A DNA stretch of 64,000 nt. It comes from Sphingomonas sp. EC-HK361 (lineage in GTDB: Bacteria; Pseudomonadota; Alphaproteobacteria; Sphingomonadales; Sphingomonadaceae). This document shows, in pieces, positions 37,817 to 45,615 of the stretch; the first letter of the stretch is position 1, and each line of letters begins with the position of its first letter. The notes under the pieces are model-generated. The model searched no databases and was not told the origin of the DNA. It saw only the letters and a list, made by a program, of their open reading frames with translations. Location: positions 1,637,058 through 1,701,057 of the forward strand of contig NZ_LR701494.1 of NCBI RefSeq assembly GCF_902498785.1. Direction: 5' to 3'. Both the position numbers and the translations under genes were made by a program.

Positions 37817-38944
37817 TTACCCCTGTTTCGCACCATTTTCGTCGAAGCGTGCGGTCGTCGGCACCTCGACGACCGGCTGCAATCCGCGCGCGGTTTCGTT
37901 GAGCCCGAAGACGAAGGCGAGGACGGTCGCGATCGCCATGTAGAGATCGTCGCGGACCTCCTGCCCCTCGCGGCTGGTGTAGTAGATCGCGCGCGCGAGC
38001 TGCGGATATTCCAGCACCGGCAGCGTATGCTCGGCCGCCGCCTCGCGGATGGCGAGCGCGGTCGCGCCCCTGCCCTTCGCCACGACCACCGGCACCTGAT
38101 CGCGGCCGCGATCGTAGCGCAGCGCGACGGCGAAATGCGTCGGGTTGGTCAGCACGACATGCGCCTCCCCGATCGCCTTGCGCATCCCGCCCGACAGCAC
38201 CGCGCGCTGCTTGGCACGGATATGGCCCTTCAACTCGGGCGAGCCTTCGGTTTCCTTGTGCTCGTCGCGGATTTCCTGTTTCGTCATGCGCAGCTTCTGG
38301 AGCAGCCGGATGAGCTGGGTCGGCACGTCGATCGCGGCAATCGCGACGAGGCCCAAGGCCATCGCCATCAGGATGCCGACGAAGGTGCCGCCGAGATCGC
38401 CGATCGCGCGCGCGGGGTCGGACGCGGCGAGACCGAGCATCATCGATTTGGACCGCCACAGCATCCACCCGCCGATCACGCCGAGCAGCACGACCTTGAG
38501 GAGTGATTTCGCGAGCTCGATCCAGCCATTCATGCCGAAGATGCGCTTCAAACCGGAGGCCGGATTGATCCGCTGCGCCTTGGGCGCGAGAAGGCTGCCG
38601 TTGAAGCGCAGCGAGCCGAGCCCCGCCTGACTGACGATCGCCGCGGCAATGGTGATCGCGAAGAGCAGGCCGAGCGAGGGGACGAGCTTCCATCCCGCCG
38701 CCGCGAGCGGACGGAGCGGCTGGAAATCCTCGACATCGCCGCGGCCGAACTGGAAGCTCTCGGTCATTACCCCCTTGCACGCGGCGATCAGCGAGGGGCC
38801 GAAGAATGCCATCCAGCAGATGCCCGCGAGCACGACGAGCGCGGTCGCGAACTCGCGGCTCTTGAGGATATCGCCCTTCTCCGTCGCGTCCTTGCGACGC
38901 TTGGGGGTTGGGGCTTCTGTCTTGTCGCCGAATTCGTCCGCCAT
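37817..38944 (-). CDS. flhB: Flagellar export gate protein FlhB
   Basis: FlhB (375 residues) controls substrate switching of the flagellar type III export apparatus. Residues 1-30 have the charged TEAPTPKRRKDA lead; hydrophobic helices follow at about 35-55, 88-108, 148-165 and 185-205. The autocleavage motif NPTH is at 267-270, after which the cytosolic C-terminal domain continues to about 375. It starts one base after the fliR stop and is the last export-gate gene of the operon. Confidence 0.95.
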   Translation of the reverse strand: MADEFGDKTEAPTPKRRKDATEKGDILKSREFATALVVLAGICWMAFFGPSLIAACKGVMTESFQFGRGDVEDFQPLRPLAAAGWKLVPSLGLLFAITIAAAIVSQAGLGSLRFNGSLLAPKAQRINPASGLKRIFGMNGWIELAKSLLKVVLLGVIGGWMLWRSKSMMLGLAASDPARAIGDLGGTFVGILMAMALGLVAIAAIDVPTQLIRLLQKLRMTKQEIRDEHKETEGSPELKGHIRAKQRAVLSGGMRKAIGEAHVVLTNPTHFAVALRYDRGRDQVPVVVAKGRGATALAIREAAAEHTLPVLEYPQLARAIYYTSREGQEVRDDLYMAIATVLAFVFGLNETARGLQPVVEVPTTARFDENGAKQG

Positions 38945-38945
38945 C

Positions 38946-39719
38946 TCAGCGGAACACCAGGTTTTCGACCGCCGCGAGTCCCTCGCGGACGATGACCTGC
39001 ATGTAGTCGCCCATCACCGGAAAGGCCATGGCGAGCGCGATGACACCGACTGCAAGGCTCAAGGGCAGGCCGACCGCGAAGAGGTTCAGCGCCGGCGCCG
39101 ACCGCGAGAGCATGCCGACGACGAGGTTGAGACACAGCAGCAGGAAGCCGACCGGGAGCGCGAGCATGAGGCCGGCGAGGAAGATGTAGCCGCCGAAAAA
39201 GGCGATATCGCGCAGCCGCTCGACACCCATCCAGGCATTGCCGGGCGGCAGCGCATCATAGCTCTTCACGATCATGTCGACGAGGACGAGGTGGCCGTCC
39301 ATCGACAGGAACAAAAGCGTCAGGATGAGCGAGAGAAACTGGCCGATCGCTGCGGTCGAACGCCCGGCCTGCGGATCGATCATGTTGGCGAAGCTGAGGC
39401 CCATCGACCCGCCGATGAGCTCGCCCGCGATGAAGGGGGCTGCAAACGCGATCTGGAGGACGAAACCGAGCGCGAGGCCGACCAGCGCTTCCGCCGCCAC
39501 CGCGAGGAAGGTCGTGACGGCGAAGATCTGCGGCGGCGGTGCGATGGCATGGGTGCCGAGCACGAGAATGCCGATCGCGCCGGAGAGCGTCACGCGCACC
39601 GGCAGCGGGATCGACACCGCGCCGAACACCGGTGCGGCGACGAACGCCGCGCCGACGCGCACCATCACGAAGATGAGCGCCCAGAGCTGCGGCTCGATCG
39701 AAAGGCCGAAGCCCAACAT
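38946..39719 (-). CDS. fliR: Flagellar biosynthetic protein FliR
   Basis: FliR (257 residues), export-gate membrane protein. Multiple long hydrophobic helices; FVMVRVGAAFVAAPVFGAVSIP and GGSMGLSFANMIDPQAGRS are family-typical. A 115-base gap with a large palindrome cluster separates it from fliQ, unlike the tight spacing elsewhere in the operon. The stop is one base before flhB. Confidence 0.93.
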   Translation of the reverse strand: MLGFGLSIEPQLWALIFVMVRVGAAFVAAPVFGAVSIPLPVRVTLSGAIGILVLGTHAIAPPPQIFAVTTFLAVAAEALVGLALGFVLQIAFAAPFIAGELIGGSMGLSFANMIDPQAGRSTAAIGQFLSLILTLLFLSMDGHLVLVDMIVKSYDALPPGNAWMGVERLRDIAFFGGYIFLAGLMLALPVGFLLLCLNLVVGMLSRSAPALNLFAVGLPLSLAVGVIALAMAFPVMGDYMQVIVREGLAAVENLVFR

Positions 39720-39723
39720 TACT

Positions 39724-39829
39724 GTCCCTCTCCCAAGGGGAGAGGGAGGGAGCAGCGAAGCTGCGGAAGGGTGAGGGCGAGGCCGGGCGAGGTCGCCCTC
39801 ACCCTTCCCTCTCCCAAGGGGAGAGGGGA
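39724..39829. repeat. Composite palindromic repeat between fliR and fliQ
   Basis: Two copies of TCCCTCTCCCAAGGGGAGAG (39725 and 39806) bracket a centre containing a perfect 14-base inverted repeat AAGGGTGAGGGCGA/TCGCCCTCACCCTT (39767-39780 with 39793-39806). It nearly fills the fliQ/fliR gap and lies downstream of fliQ. A related fragment begins at 63951. It is the largest repeat in the flagellar block. Confidence 0.7.
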
Positions 39830-39834
39830 ATTCA

Positions 39835-40116
39835 TCAATGCACCAGGTCCGGAATGCGCTCGAAGATGCTGAGCGTGAAGTCGCTCAGCAGCCCGAGGAT
39901 GAGACTGCCGAAGATCAGGATCGAGATGCCGACGACGACGAGCTTGGGGACGAACGACAGCGTCGCCTCGTTGATCGACGTCGCCGCCTGCACCATGCCG
40001 AGCACCAGCCCCGCGAGCAGCGTCGGGATGAGAATCGGCGCGGCGGCGAGCGCGAGCACCCACATCGTCTGATTGGCGACGGTCAGGAAATAATCGGCAT
40101 CGACGAGCGGGTTCAT
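39835..40116 (-). CDS. fliQ: Flagellar biosynthesis protein FliQ
   Basis: FliQ (93 residues), two-helix export-gate subunit. MNPLVDADYFLTVANQTMWV, LAAAPILIPTLLAGLVLG and LSFVPKLVVVGISILIFG correspond to the conserved helices. It stands between two repeats (fliP-fliQ gap 40117-40224 and fliQ-fliR gap 39720-39834). Confidence 0.93.
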   Translation of the reverse strand: MNPLVDADYFLTVANQTMWVLALAAAPILIPTLLAGLVLGMVQAATSINEATLSFVPKLVVVGISILIFGSLILGLLSDFTLSIFERIPDLVH

Positions 40117-40146
40117 GATTGATCCTGTAGGGTCGGCCTGTTCAAA

Positions 40147-40215
40147 TCCGTTCGTCCTGAGCGCAGTCGAAGCACCTTTGGCGCTTGCCCTTCGACTTCG
40201 CTCAGGGCGAACGGA
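40147..40215. repeat. Palindromic repeat, GAGCGCAGTCGA family (copy 2), between fliP and fliQ
   Basis: TCCGTTCGTCCTGAGCGCAG and CTTCGCTCAGGGCGAACGGA are long inverted arms around AAGCACCTTTGGCGCTTGC. Related to the element at 13027-13091. It lies in the 108-base gap between fliQ and fliP. Confidence 0.8.
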
Positions 40216-40224
40216 GGTTGGGCA

Positions 40225-41121
40225 TCAGGTTGCAAAAGAGTTGGCCAAACTCCCCATCGTCAGCGCCCAGCCGTCCACCAGGACGAACAGCAGCAGCTTG
40301 AACGGCAGTGAGATGATGGTGGGCGACAGCATCATCATGCCGAGCGACATGAGGACCGTCGCGACGACGAGATCGATGACGATGAAGGGCAAAAAGATCA
40401 GAAAACCGATCTGGAACGCGGTCTTCAGCTCGCTCGTCACAAATGCGGGGAGCAGGACCGAGAAGGGGATGTCCTTCGTCGACGCATAGGGCCCGGACTT
40501 CGCCATCTGCGCGAACATCGTCACGTCCTTCACCCGCGTCTGCTTCGCCATGAAGGCGTGCAAGGGCGCGCCGGCAGCCTGGATCATCTGGGTGCCGGCG
40601 AGCTGCCCCGCGGCATAGGGCTGAATCGCGGTCGTGTTGATCTGGCTGATGACGGGCGCCATCACAAAGAAGCTGAGGAACAGCGACAGCCCGATCAGCA
40701 CCTGGTTGGGTGGCGTCTGCTGCAGGCCCATCGCCTGACGCAGGATCGAGAGCACGATGATGATCCGCGTGAAGCTGGTCATCATCAGGATGATCCCCGG
40801 CAGGATCGACAGCAGCCCCATGATGATGAGGACTTGCAAGCTGAGCGAGAGAGAGCGGGATTGACCGGTGCTCCCCGCCTGCTGCCCGCCGAGCTGGCCG
40901 AGCGCGCGGTCGACCGCGTCGCCGACGCCAGGGACCGGGGCGGCGGGCGCGGCCTGGGCGAAGGCGGGCATCGCGACAAAGATCGCGAGGAGAATTGCAG
41001 CCAGGATCAGCGCGATTTTGTATCCCCGTGAAGACGGGGATCCAGTCCGGGCTCCCGCCTTCGCGGGAGCACAATCGACGCGGAACAATGCTGGGCCTGC
41101 ACCGCTGCGCATCACGCTCAC
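40225..41121 (-). CDS. fliP: Flagellar export protein FliP with repeat-encoded N-terminal insertion
   Basis: FliP (298 residues; about 245-250 is usual), export-gate subunit. LILRQAMGL-type sequence [36 protein letters not shown] and [18 protein letters not shown] are conserved. A signal-like hydrophobic segment ([20 protein letters not shown], residues 36-55) should be cleaved. Before it, residues 17-35 ([19 protein letters not shown]) are encoded by a palindromic repeat. The ATG at 41121 overlaps the fliO stop as ATGA and no other start exists between the repeat and the signal core, so the insertion is translated unless initiation has shifted. Confidence 0.9.
   Translation of the reverse strand: MSVMRSGAGPALFRVDCAPAKAGARTGSPSSRGYKIALILAAILLAIFVAMPAFAQAAPAAPVPGVGDAVDRALGQLGGQQAGSTGQSRSLSLSLQVLIIMGLLSILPGIILMMTSFTRIIIVLSILRQAMGLQQTPPNQVLIGLSLFLSFFVMAPVISQINTTAIQPYAAGQLAGTQMIQAAGAPLHAFMAKQTRVKDVTMFAQMAKSGPYASTKDIPFSVLLPAFVTSELKTAFQIGFLIFLPFIVIDLVVATVLMSLGMMMLSPTIISLPFKLLLFVLVDGWALTMGSLANSFAT
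41019..41073 (-). repeat. Palindromic repeat family A, copy 5, inside fliP
   Basis: A copy with arms TGTGCTCCCGCGAAGGCGGG and GATCCCCGTCTTCACGGGGA (minus strand), in frame with fliP and covering codons 17-35 upstream of the signal core. Its reading frame differs from the one used in thiD. Flanking FliP residues [16 protein letters not shown] and the hydrophobic core appear intact. Confidence 0.85.
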
Positions 41122-41399
41122 GAAAGCACCTTCGTGTCAGCCCGGAAACCGTCAGCCTTGTCGATCAGGTTCACGCCGCCGCGTCCCACCGACACGAGCA
41201 GGCGTTTGCCCTCGAAATCGATCACCGCGAGACGAAGCCCCGGCGAGATCATCATCGTTTCCTTGACGCCGATCAGCCGCGCAGACGGCTTGCCGGGCAT
41301 CCGGCTCTCCAGCTTGCGCCACAGATACAGGCAGCCGATCATCAGCCCGCAGACGAGCGGGAGCAGGATCACCAGCTTCAGGATGTAGGTCCACAGCAT
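41118..41399 (-). CDS. fliO: Flagellar protein FliO
   Basis: A 93-residue FliO-type assembly protein for the export gate. A single hydrophobic N-terminal segment ([20 protein letters not shown], 1-23) is followed by a short cytosolic domain with [20 protein letters not shown] and [13 protein letters not shown], typical of FliO/YscJ-neighbour proteins. It assists FliP assembly. Six bases separate it from fliN; ATGA overlap with fliP. Confidence 0.85.
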   Translation of the reverse strand: MLWTYILKLVILLPLVCGLMIGCLYLWRKLESRMPGKPSARLIGVKETMMISPGLRLAVIDFEGKRLLVSVGRGGVNLIDKADGFRADTKVLS

Positions 41400-41405
41400 C
41401 GCAGA

Positions 41406-41711
41406 TCAGACGCGCTTGTCGGGGTTGACGAGCTCGGTCATGCGCACGCCGAAGCGATCGCCGACGGTCACGACCTCGCCGCGGCCGATGAGCGTGCCGT
41501 TGACGAAGACGTCGAGCAGTTCGTTCGCGGCGCGGTCGAGCTCGATCACGCTCGACTCGCCCAGCGCGAGGAGCTCGCGCAAGCTCAGCTGGGTCGAGCC
41601 GATCTCGACGGTCAGCTTCACGTCGACATCCTGGAGCAGCCGGAAATTGGCCGCGACGGCGGCACCGCCCGCGGGCGCGTCGACCGCAAAACCGCCGGTC
41701 ATGTCGTTCAT
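41406..41711 (-). CDS. fliN: Flagellar motor switch protein FliN
   Basis: FliN (101 residues), C-ring component. A 20-residue Gly/Ala lead is followed by the SpoA/SurfaceAg domain: QDVDVKLTVEIGSTQLSL, LLALGESSVIELDR, DVFVNGTLIGRGEVVTVG. The ATG overlaps the fliM stop as ATGA, so FliM and FliN are translationally coupled, consistent with stoichiometric assembly. Confidence 0.93.
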   Translation of the reverse strand: MNDMTGGFAVDAPAGGAAVAANFRLLQDVDVKLTVEIGSTQLSLRELLALGESSVIELDRAANELLDVFVNGTLIGRGEVVTVGDRFGVRMTELVNPDKRV

Positions 41712-42679
41712 TGGGGCAATCCTTCGTCGGTACGGGTGAGTTGGGTGATGCGGATGGCGGCGCGGCCGTTCGAGGTGCCGACAGTGCCCGCGCCGAAGCG
41801 GTCGCCGCCGACCATGACGGGCACGTCGTGCGAGACGATAATCGGGATCACGTCGCCTTCCTTCAGCGTCATCAGCATGGAGAGCGGAACGACCGGCTCG
41901 GCGAGGACCGAGCGGACGGGGAACTTCACCGCCATCGTCGAGCGGGTGAGCGCGTTGCGCCAGCCGGCATCGGGCTCCGCGCCCTTGCCGACAACCTTGC
42001 CGGTCAGCGCGGTGCCGTGCGGCTTCAGCGCGGTGACGGGGTAGACGATGTCGAGAAAGACAGGCTTGCGCGTGCCGCGGCCGATGCCGAAACGGGTGAC
42101 GATCATCGCGTCCTCTGCATCGACGCCGCCGAGCATGGAGGGATTGGCCTCGACCCGGCCCGCGGTGAACGCGATCCTCGCAACCGGCTCCCAGGACGAT
42201 TTCATCACCGTGGTGATCGAATCGGTGAGGCGCGCGATGAGCGCGTCGGCCGCAGGCGAGAACTCGCCGGGCAGCTCGTCGGGCGCAGCGCCGGTGCCGC
42301 CGAAGAAGATATCGAGCAATTCCAGCACGAACCGCCCGTCCATCACGATCAGCGCAATGCCGTCATTGGGCGCCATCTGGAGCGGCACCCAGGCGGTCAG
42401 CCGGTCGGGCCGCTCCGCGCGGTAATCGGCGAAGCGCTGGACGACGAGCGGCTCGGCGAAGGTCCGCACCTCCTCGCGCAGCATCGGCTCCAGCACACCG
42501 CGCAAGGGTCGCGCAAGCCGGGCGGAGAGGTGCTGAAGCGTGTGCAGGTCGCCGAACGGATTGAGCTTCGCCTGCCCCAGCGGGTTCGACTGGATGAGCG
42601 GCGCACGCCCGCGACCCCGGCGATCGTTCGCCAGGGTGGTATCCCCCGTCAGGGTTTCGGTTGCGGGCGCGTTAACCAT
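41708..42679 (-). CDS. fliM: Flagellar motor switch protein FliM
   Basis: FliM (323 residues), C-ring component that binds CheY-P and FliG. Recognised by HTLQHLSARLARPLRGVLEP, the central CheC-like domain with LVIMDGRFVLELLDIFFGG-type sequence and the C-terminal SpoA domain (LMTLKEGDVIPIIVSHDVPV). The N-terminal LSQxEIDAL CheY-binding motif of enterics is not obvious; the first 40 residues are polar. Starts 6 bases after the fliL stop. Confidence 0.9.
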   Translation of the reverse strand: MVNAPATETLTGDTTLANDRRGRGRAPLIQSNPLGQAKLNPFGDLHTLQHLSARLARPLRGVLEPMLREEVRTFAEPLVVQRFADYRAERPDRLTAWVPLQMAPNDGIALIVMDGRFVLELLDIFFGGTGAAPDELPGEFSPAADALIARLTDSITTVMKSSWEPVARIAFTAGRVEANPSMLGGVDAEDAMIVTRFGIGRGTRKPVFLDIVYPVTALKPHGTALTGKVVGKGAEPDAGWRNALTRSTMAVKFPVRSVLAEPVVPLSMLMTLKEGDVIPIIVSHDVPVMVGGDRFGAGTVGTSNGRAAIRITQLTRTDEGLPQ

Positions 42680-42685
42680 GCCCGG

Positions 42686-43312
42686 TCACTGAACAACGAA
42701 ATTGGTAAAGTAGACGTTACCAACGCCGCCGAACCCTTCCTTTTCCTGCAAAGTTGCGTTGATTGCTGCGACGAGCCGTTTCTGGAGCGCTTTTTTTCCG
42801 TCTGAGGTGAAGACCTGCTCCTCGGTCGTATCGCCCAGCGTCATCAGGATCGCGGAGCGAATCGCGATGTCGTTGGTCTTGATGTTCTCGATGACCTTGT
42901 CGTCATAGGGCGTCGCGATAGCCACGCCGACCTGGATGAAATGCACCGAATCCTGCAGGTTCGAGGTGAAGTCCTTCTCCAGCGGATAGTAGTTGGTCGC
43001 ATAGCGATCCCCGCCATGCCCTTCGGGCGTCGGCTGGCCCTCATGCTTGGCGGGCGCTGCCTCGCCGCCGCCATGGCCACCGCCCTCGCCGCCCTCGCCC
43101 GGATGCTTCTGCTCGCTCTTGGGCACGAGCTGGGGCTTGTCCGGATCGACAGCGGCGTCGTGCTTGCCGCCGATCAGCCCGCTGTTCGCGGCATACAGGC
43201 CGCCGCCGACGCCCGCGCCGATCAGCACCGCTGCGCCGCCCACGACGACCAGCAGCTTGCCGATCTTGCCCTTCTTCTTCTTCGGCGCGTCCGCCTTCAC
43301 GTCGTCACTCAT
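42686..43312 (-). CDS. fliL: Flagellar basal body-associated protein FliL
   Basis: FliL (208 residues), stator-associated inner-membrane protein. A charged lead KADAPKKKKGKIGK, one transmembrane helix (KLLVVVGGAAVLIGAGVG, about 18-37) and a periplasmic His/Gly-rich linker (GEGGEGGGHGGGE) precede a FliL domain with FTSNLQDSVHFIQVGVAIAT and VGNVYFTNFVVQ at the end. The linker is longer than usual. It follows fliK by 19 bases. Confidence 0.9.
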   Translation of the reverse strand: MSDDVKADAPKKKKGKIGKLLVVVGGAAVLIGAGVGGGLYAANSGLIGGKHDAAVDPDKPQLVPKSEQKHPGEGGEGGGHGGGEAAPAKHEGQPTPEGHGGDRYATNYYPLEKDFTSNLQDSVHFIQVGVAIATPYDDKVIENIKTNDIAIRSAILMTLGDTTEEQVFTSDGKKALQKRLVAAINATLQEKEGFGGVGNVYFTNFVVQ

Positions 43313-43331
43313 CGTCGTCTATCCCCCGAAA

Positions 43332-45152
43332 TCAGGCGACCCGCTGGTCGTCATCGTCGTTCGTTGCTGGTTGATCGCCCGCACGGGCCGAGGCCGGGCG
43401 AGCGGGTTGCGGCGGCGCGGGGTTGCCGCGCTGCTGGTGGGAATCCTGCGGCATCGCCTGCCCGGACGTCTGGCCGCTCGACGCGGCGATCTTCAGCCCG
43501 CGCTGCTCGCCGAGTTCGGTCAGCCGCGGCTGTGCATCGGCGATCAGAACGCGCGTTTCCGGACGGTCGGCGGCGAGGTGCACGCGGACGGTATCGCCGT
43601 CGCGCTTCATTGCAACGTCGATCGCGCCGAGCGCGTCGGGAATCAGCCTGATCCGCGTATCCTGCGCATCGGCCGCGTCGCGTAGCGATTCGATCCGCGC
43701 AATCATCTTTGCCGGCCAATGCCCCTGCATCATGTCGATCGGTGCCCGATCGGCCACCGCTGCGATCGTCGTTGCCGGCACGCCGACGGCCGATGCAGCG
43801 AACGCCGCCGGGGAAACCGGATCGCCCTGCGTCGATCGTTCGCTGCGGCCCGCTGCTGCATGAATTGCCTCGGCAAAGAGCTGTCCTGCCGGACCCGCGT
43901 TCGTCGGTGTGACCGGCGCCGGTGGGGCGAGCACAGCCGTCGCGGGCGTGGTGACTGCGCCGGTGCGCACCGACGCTTTCGAGGTGGCGTCCGCCAAGGG
44001 AACCAGAACGGGACGCGGACCGACCGACGCAAGAAACGACGCGACGCTGGCCGGCATGGCGGGGAGCACCGTTACCGGAGATGGCGCGGGGGTCGCCGCT
44101 TGCGGCACGCTTGTCACTGGCGCATCGCGGGAGGACGCGTCCAGCATCCGCGCGATCGGGGCGAGCGAGGGCGCCAGCGCGGGGGCAACCGCCGGTGCGT
44201 CAACAGGTCTCGGCTGCATTGCCATAACAGCGGCTACCCTTCCGCTATTGGGGATGGTGCGCGAGGGGGCGAGATCGAGGTCGTCAAGCGGCGCGGACGG
44301 CGCCGGAGTTGGCGAGCCAGAGGCGGGCCGGATCGGCGAATTCCTGGGTTGTTCAATGCTCGGCGACGCCGCCGCTTTCGCAGGGAATCCGCCGGCCGGG
44401 ACGGCAACAGCTGCGGGCGACGAACTGGTGATCGCAGGTGCAAGGATCGGTGATCGATCGTCGGTCGCCGTTTGCTGCGTGACGGAGGGTATGACAGCCG
44501 GCGGTGGCTGCATTGCCGTCACGTCGCTGACATTGTCGATGGGGGCTGCGGCGGGCAACGCAACCGGCTGCGTCGTCACCGCAACGGTGACGGGCTGCGG
44601 CGGCGCCTCGGAAAGAGCGACGCCCGCGTCTTGCCTCCTGACCTTCGCGCGTTTTTCGGCAACCGGTGTCGAGGTCTCCGGCGCGGAGCCGGCGCGATTC
44701 GGGGCGATTGCCAACGGTTCAGTCATTGGCGAAGTCCTTTCCTGAACCTTGGCGACCCGCGTCTCCGCGACCCGAGTTGGCTTGCCCCCCCTTTCCTCCG
44801 GCGCAGTCAAGGGAAGCGCCACCGTGACCACCGACGTGTCGGCCGTTGTGACGGCCTCGTCTCCGGCAGAAGCCGTCATGAGCTTCGGCAGCACGGTTCC
44901 GTCCTCTCCACCCACCTCCGGGTGACCCGCCGGTGGCGTGATCGCGGTGCCCCCCGGCACCGCCTCGCCGCCACCGGCAGGATCTTGCCGCACCTTGCCG
45001 GGGGCCGCCGGGGCCACGCCGATCAAGGCGAAGGTCATGAAATCGGGGAGGTCGATCGCGCCCTTGCCGCCAAGTGCCACGCCGCCCGCAGACGTACCGG
45101 CGATTCCGGCGCGGCCGGTCGCTGGCATCAGGGGGCTCGTGAGCTGGAACAT
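43332..45152 (-). CDS. fliK: Flagellar hook-length control protein FliK
   Basis: FliK (606 residues), the hook-length ruler. The N-terminal 450 residues are low-complexity Ala/Pro/Thr/Val-rich, as expected for an extended ruler. The conserved C-terminal substrate-switch domain (about 490-575) contains GHWPAKMIARIESLRDA, LIPDALGAIDVAMKRDGDTV and ADAQPRLTELGEQRGLKI. The call rests on the C-terminal domain and position. The extreme N-terminus (MFQLTSPLMPATG) is weakly supported as start. Confidence 0.82.
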   Translation of the reverse strand: MFQLTSPLMPATGRAGIAGTSAGGVALGGKGAIDLPDFMTFALIGVAPAAPGKVRQDPAGGGEAVPGGTAITPPAGHPEVGGEDGTVLPKLMTASAGDEAVTTADTSVVTVALPLTAPEERGGKPTRVAETRVAKVQERTSPMTEPLAIAPNRAGSAPETSTPVAEKRAKVRRQDAGVALSEAPPQPVTVAVTTQPVALPAAAPIDNVSDVTAMQPPPAVIPSVTQQTATDDRSPILAPAITSSSPAAVAVPAGGFPAKAAASPSIEQPRNSPIRPASGSPTPAPSAPLDDLDLAPSRTIPNSGRVAAVMAMQPRPVDAPAVAPALAPSLAPIARMLDASSRDAPVTSVPQAATPAPSPVTVLPAMPASVASFLASVGPRPVLVPLADATSKASVRTGAVTTPATAVLAPPAPVTPTNAGPAGQLFAEAIHAAAGRSERSTQGDPVSPAAFAASAVGVPATTIAAVADRAPIDMMQGHWPAKMIARIESLRDAADAQDTRIRLIPDALGAIDVAMKRDGDTVRVHLAADRPETRVLIADAQPRLTELGEQRGLKIAASSGQTSGQAMPQDSHQQRGNPAPPQPARPASARAGDQPATNDDDDQRVA

Positions 45153-45192
45153 TGCGGCAAGGTCCTCGTCGATCGATCAATCGACAGGATGT

Positions 45193-45615
45193 TCAGCAAG
45201 GATCGTGCCGGTTTTTCCTGAAGGCGGGGGCGTCTTCCATGGCGCGGATCGCCTTGAGCGCGGCCGCCGCGTCCGATCGCTCCATCAGCTTCTCGATCGC
45301 GGACTGGTCGCGCCGCGCCGATCGGGTCGCTTCGGCTGCGTGTTCGGCGAGCAGTTCGGCGCTTTTCACGCGGTCCTGCGCAGCGTTGGCGGACTGTTGG
45401 AGCCGGTCGCGGTAATAGGCCGCGGCCGTCAGCGAGAACCCGGCCTCGCTCGCTTCCTGCGGCGCGACATTGGCGGCGAGTTGCGCGATCCGCGTCGACA
45501 GCGCGCTTTCGCTTGCCACGCGCTCGATCGCGCGCGATTCGTCGCCGCGCTTCAGGTTGAGCTGGAGCGTGCGGACGCGGTGGATGCGCGCAAGCTTTCC
45601 GGCGTCGAGCGCCAT
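45193..45615 (-). CDS. fliJ: Flagellar export protein FliJ
   Basis: FliJ (140 residues), the coiled-coil stalk of the flagellar export ATPase. Almost entirely charged alpha-helix with heptad pattern (LKRGDESRAIERVASESA, YYRDRLQQSANAAQDRV, AIEKLMERSDAAAA). Sequence conservation in this family is low, so the name relies on size, coiled-coil character and position between fliI and fliK. The ATG shares a base with the fliI stop. Confidence 0.82.
   Translation of the reverse strand: MALDAGKLARIHRVRTLQLNLKRGDESRAIERVASESALSTRIAQLAANVAPQEASEAGFSLTAAAYYRDRLQQSANAAQDRVKSAELLAEHAAEATRSARRDQSAIEKLMERSDAAAALKAIRAMEDAPAFRKNRHDPC

Noticed and set aside
42672-42679. Perfect CtrA motif TTAACCAT at the fliM start
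   Set aside because: It coincides with the fliM start codon and following codons (ATG GTT AAC), so it is explained by the coding sequence and lies inside the operon.
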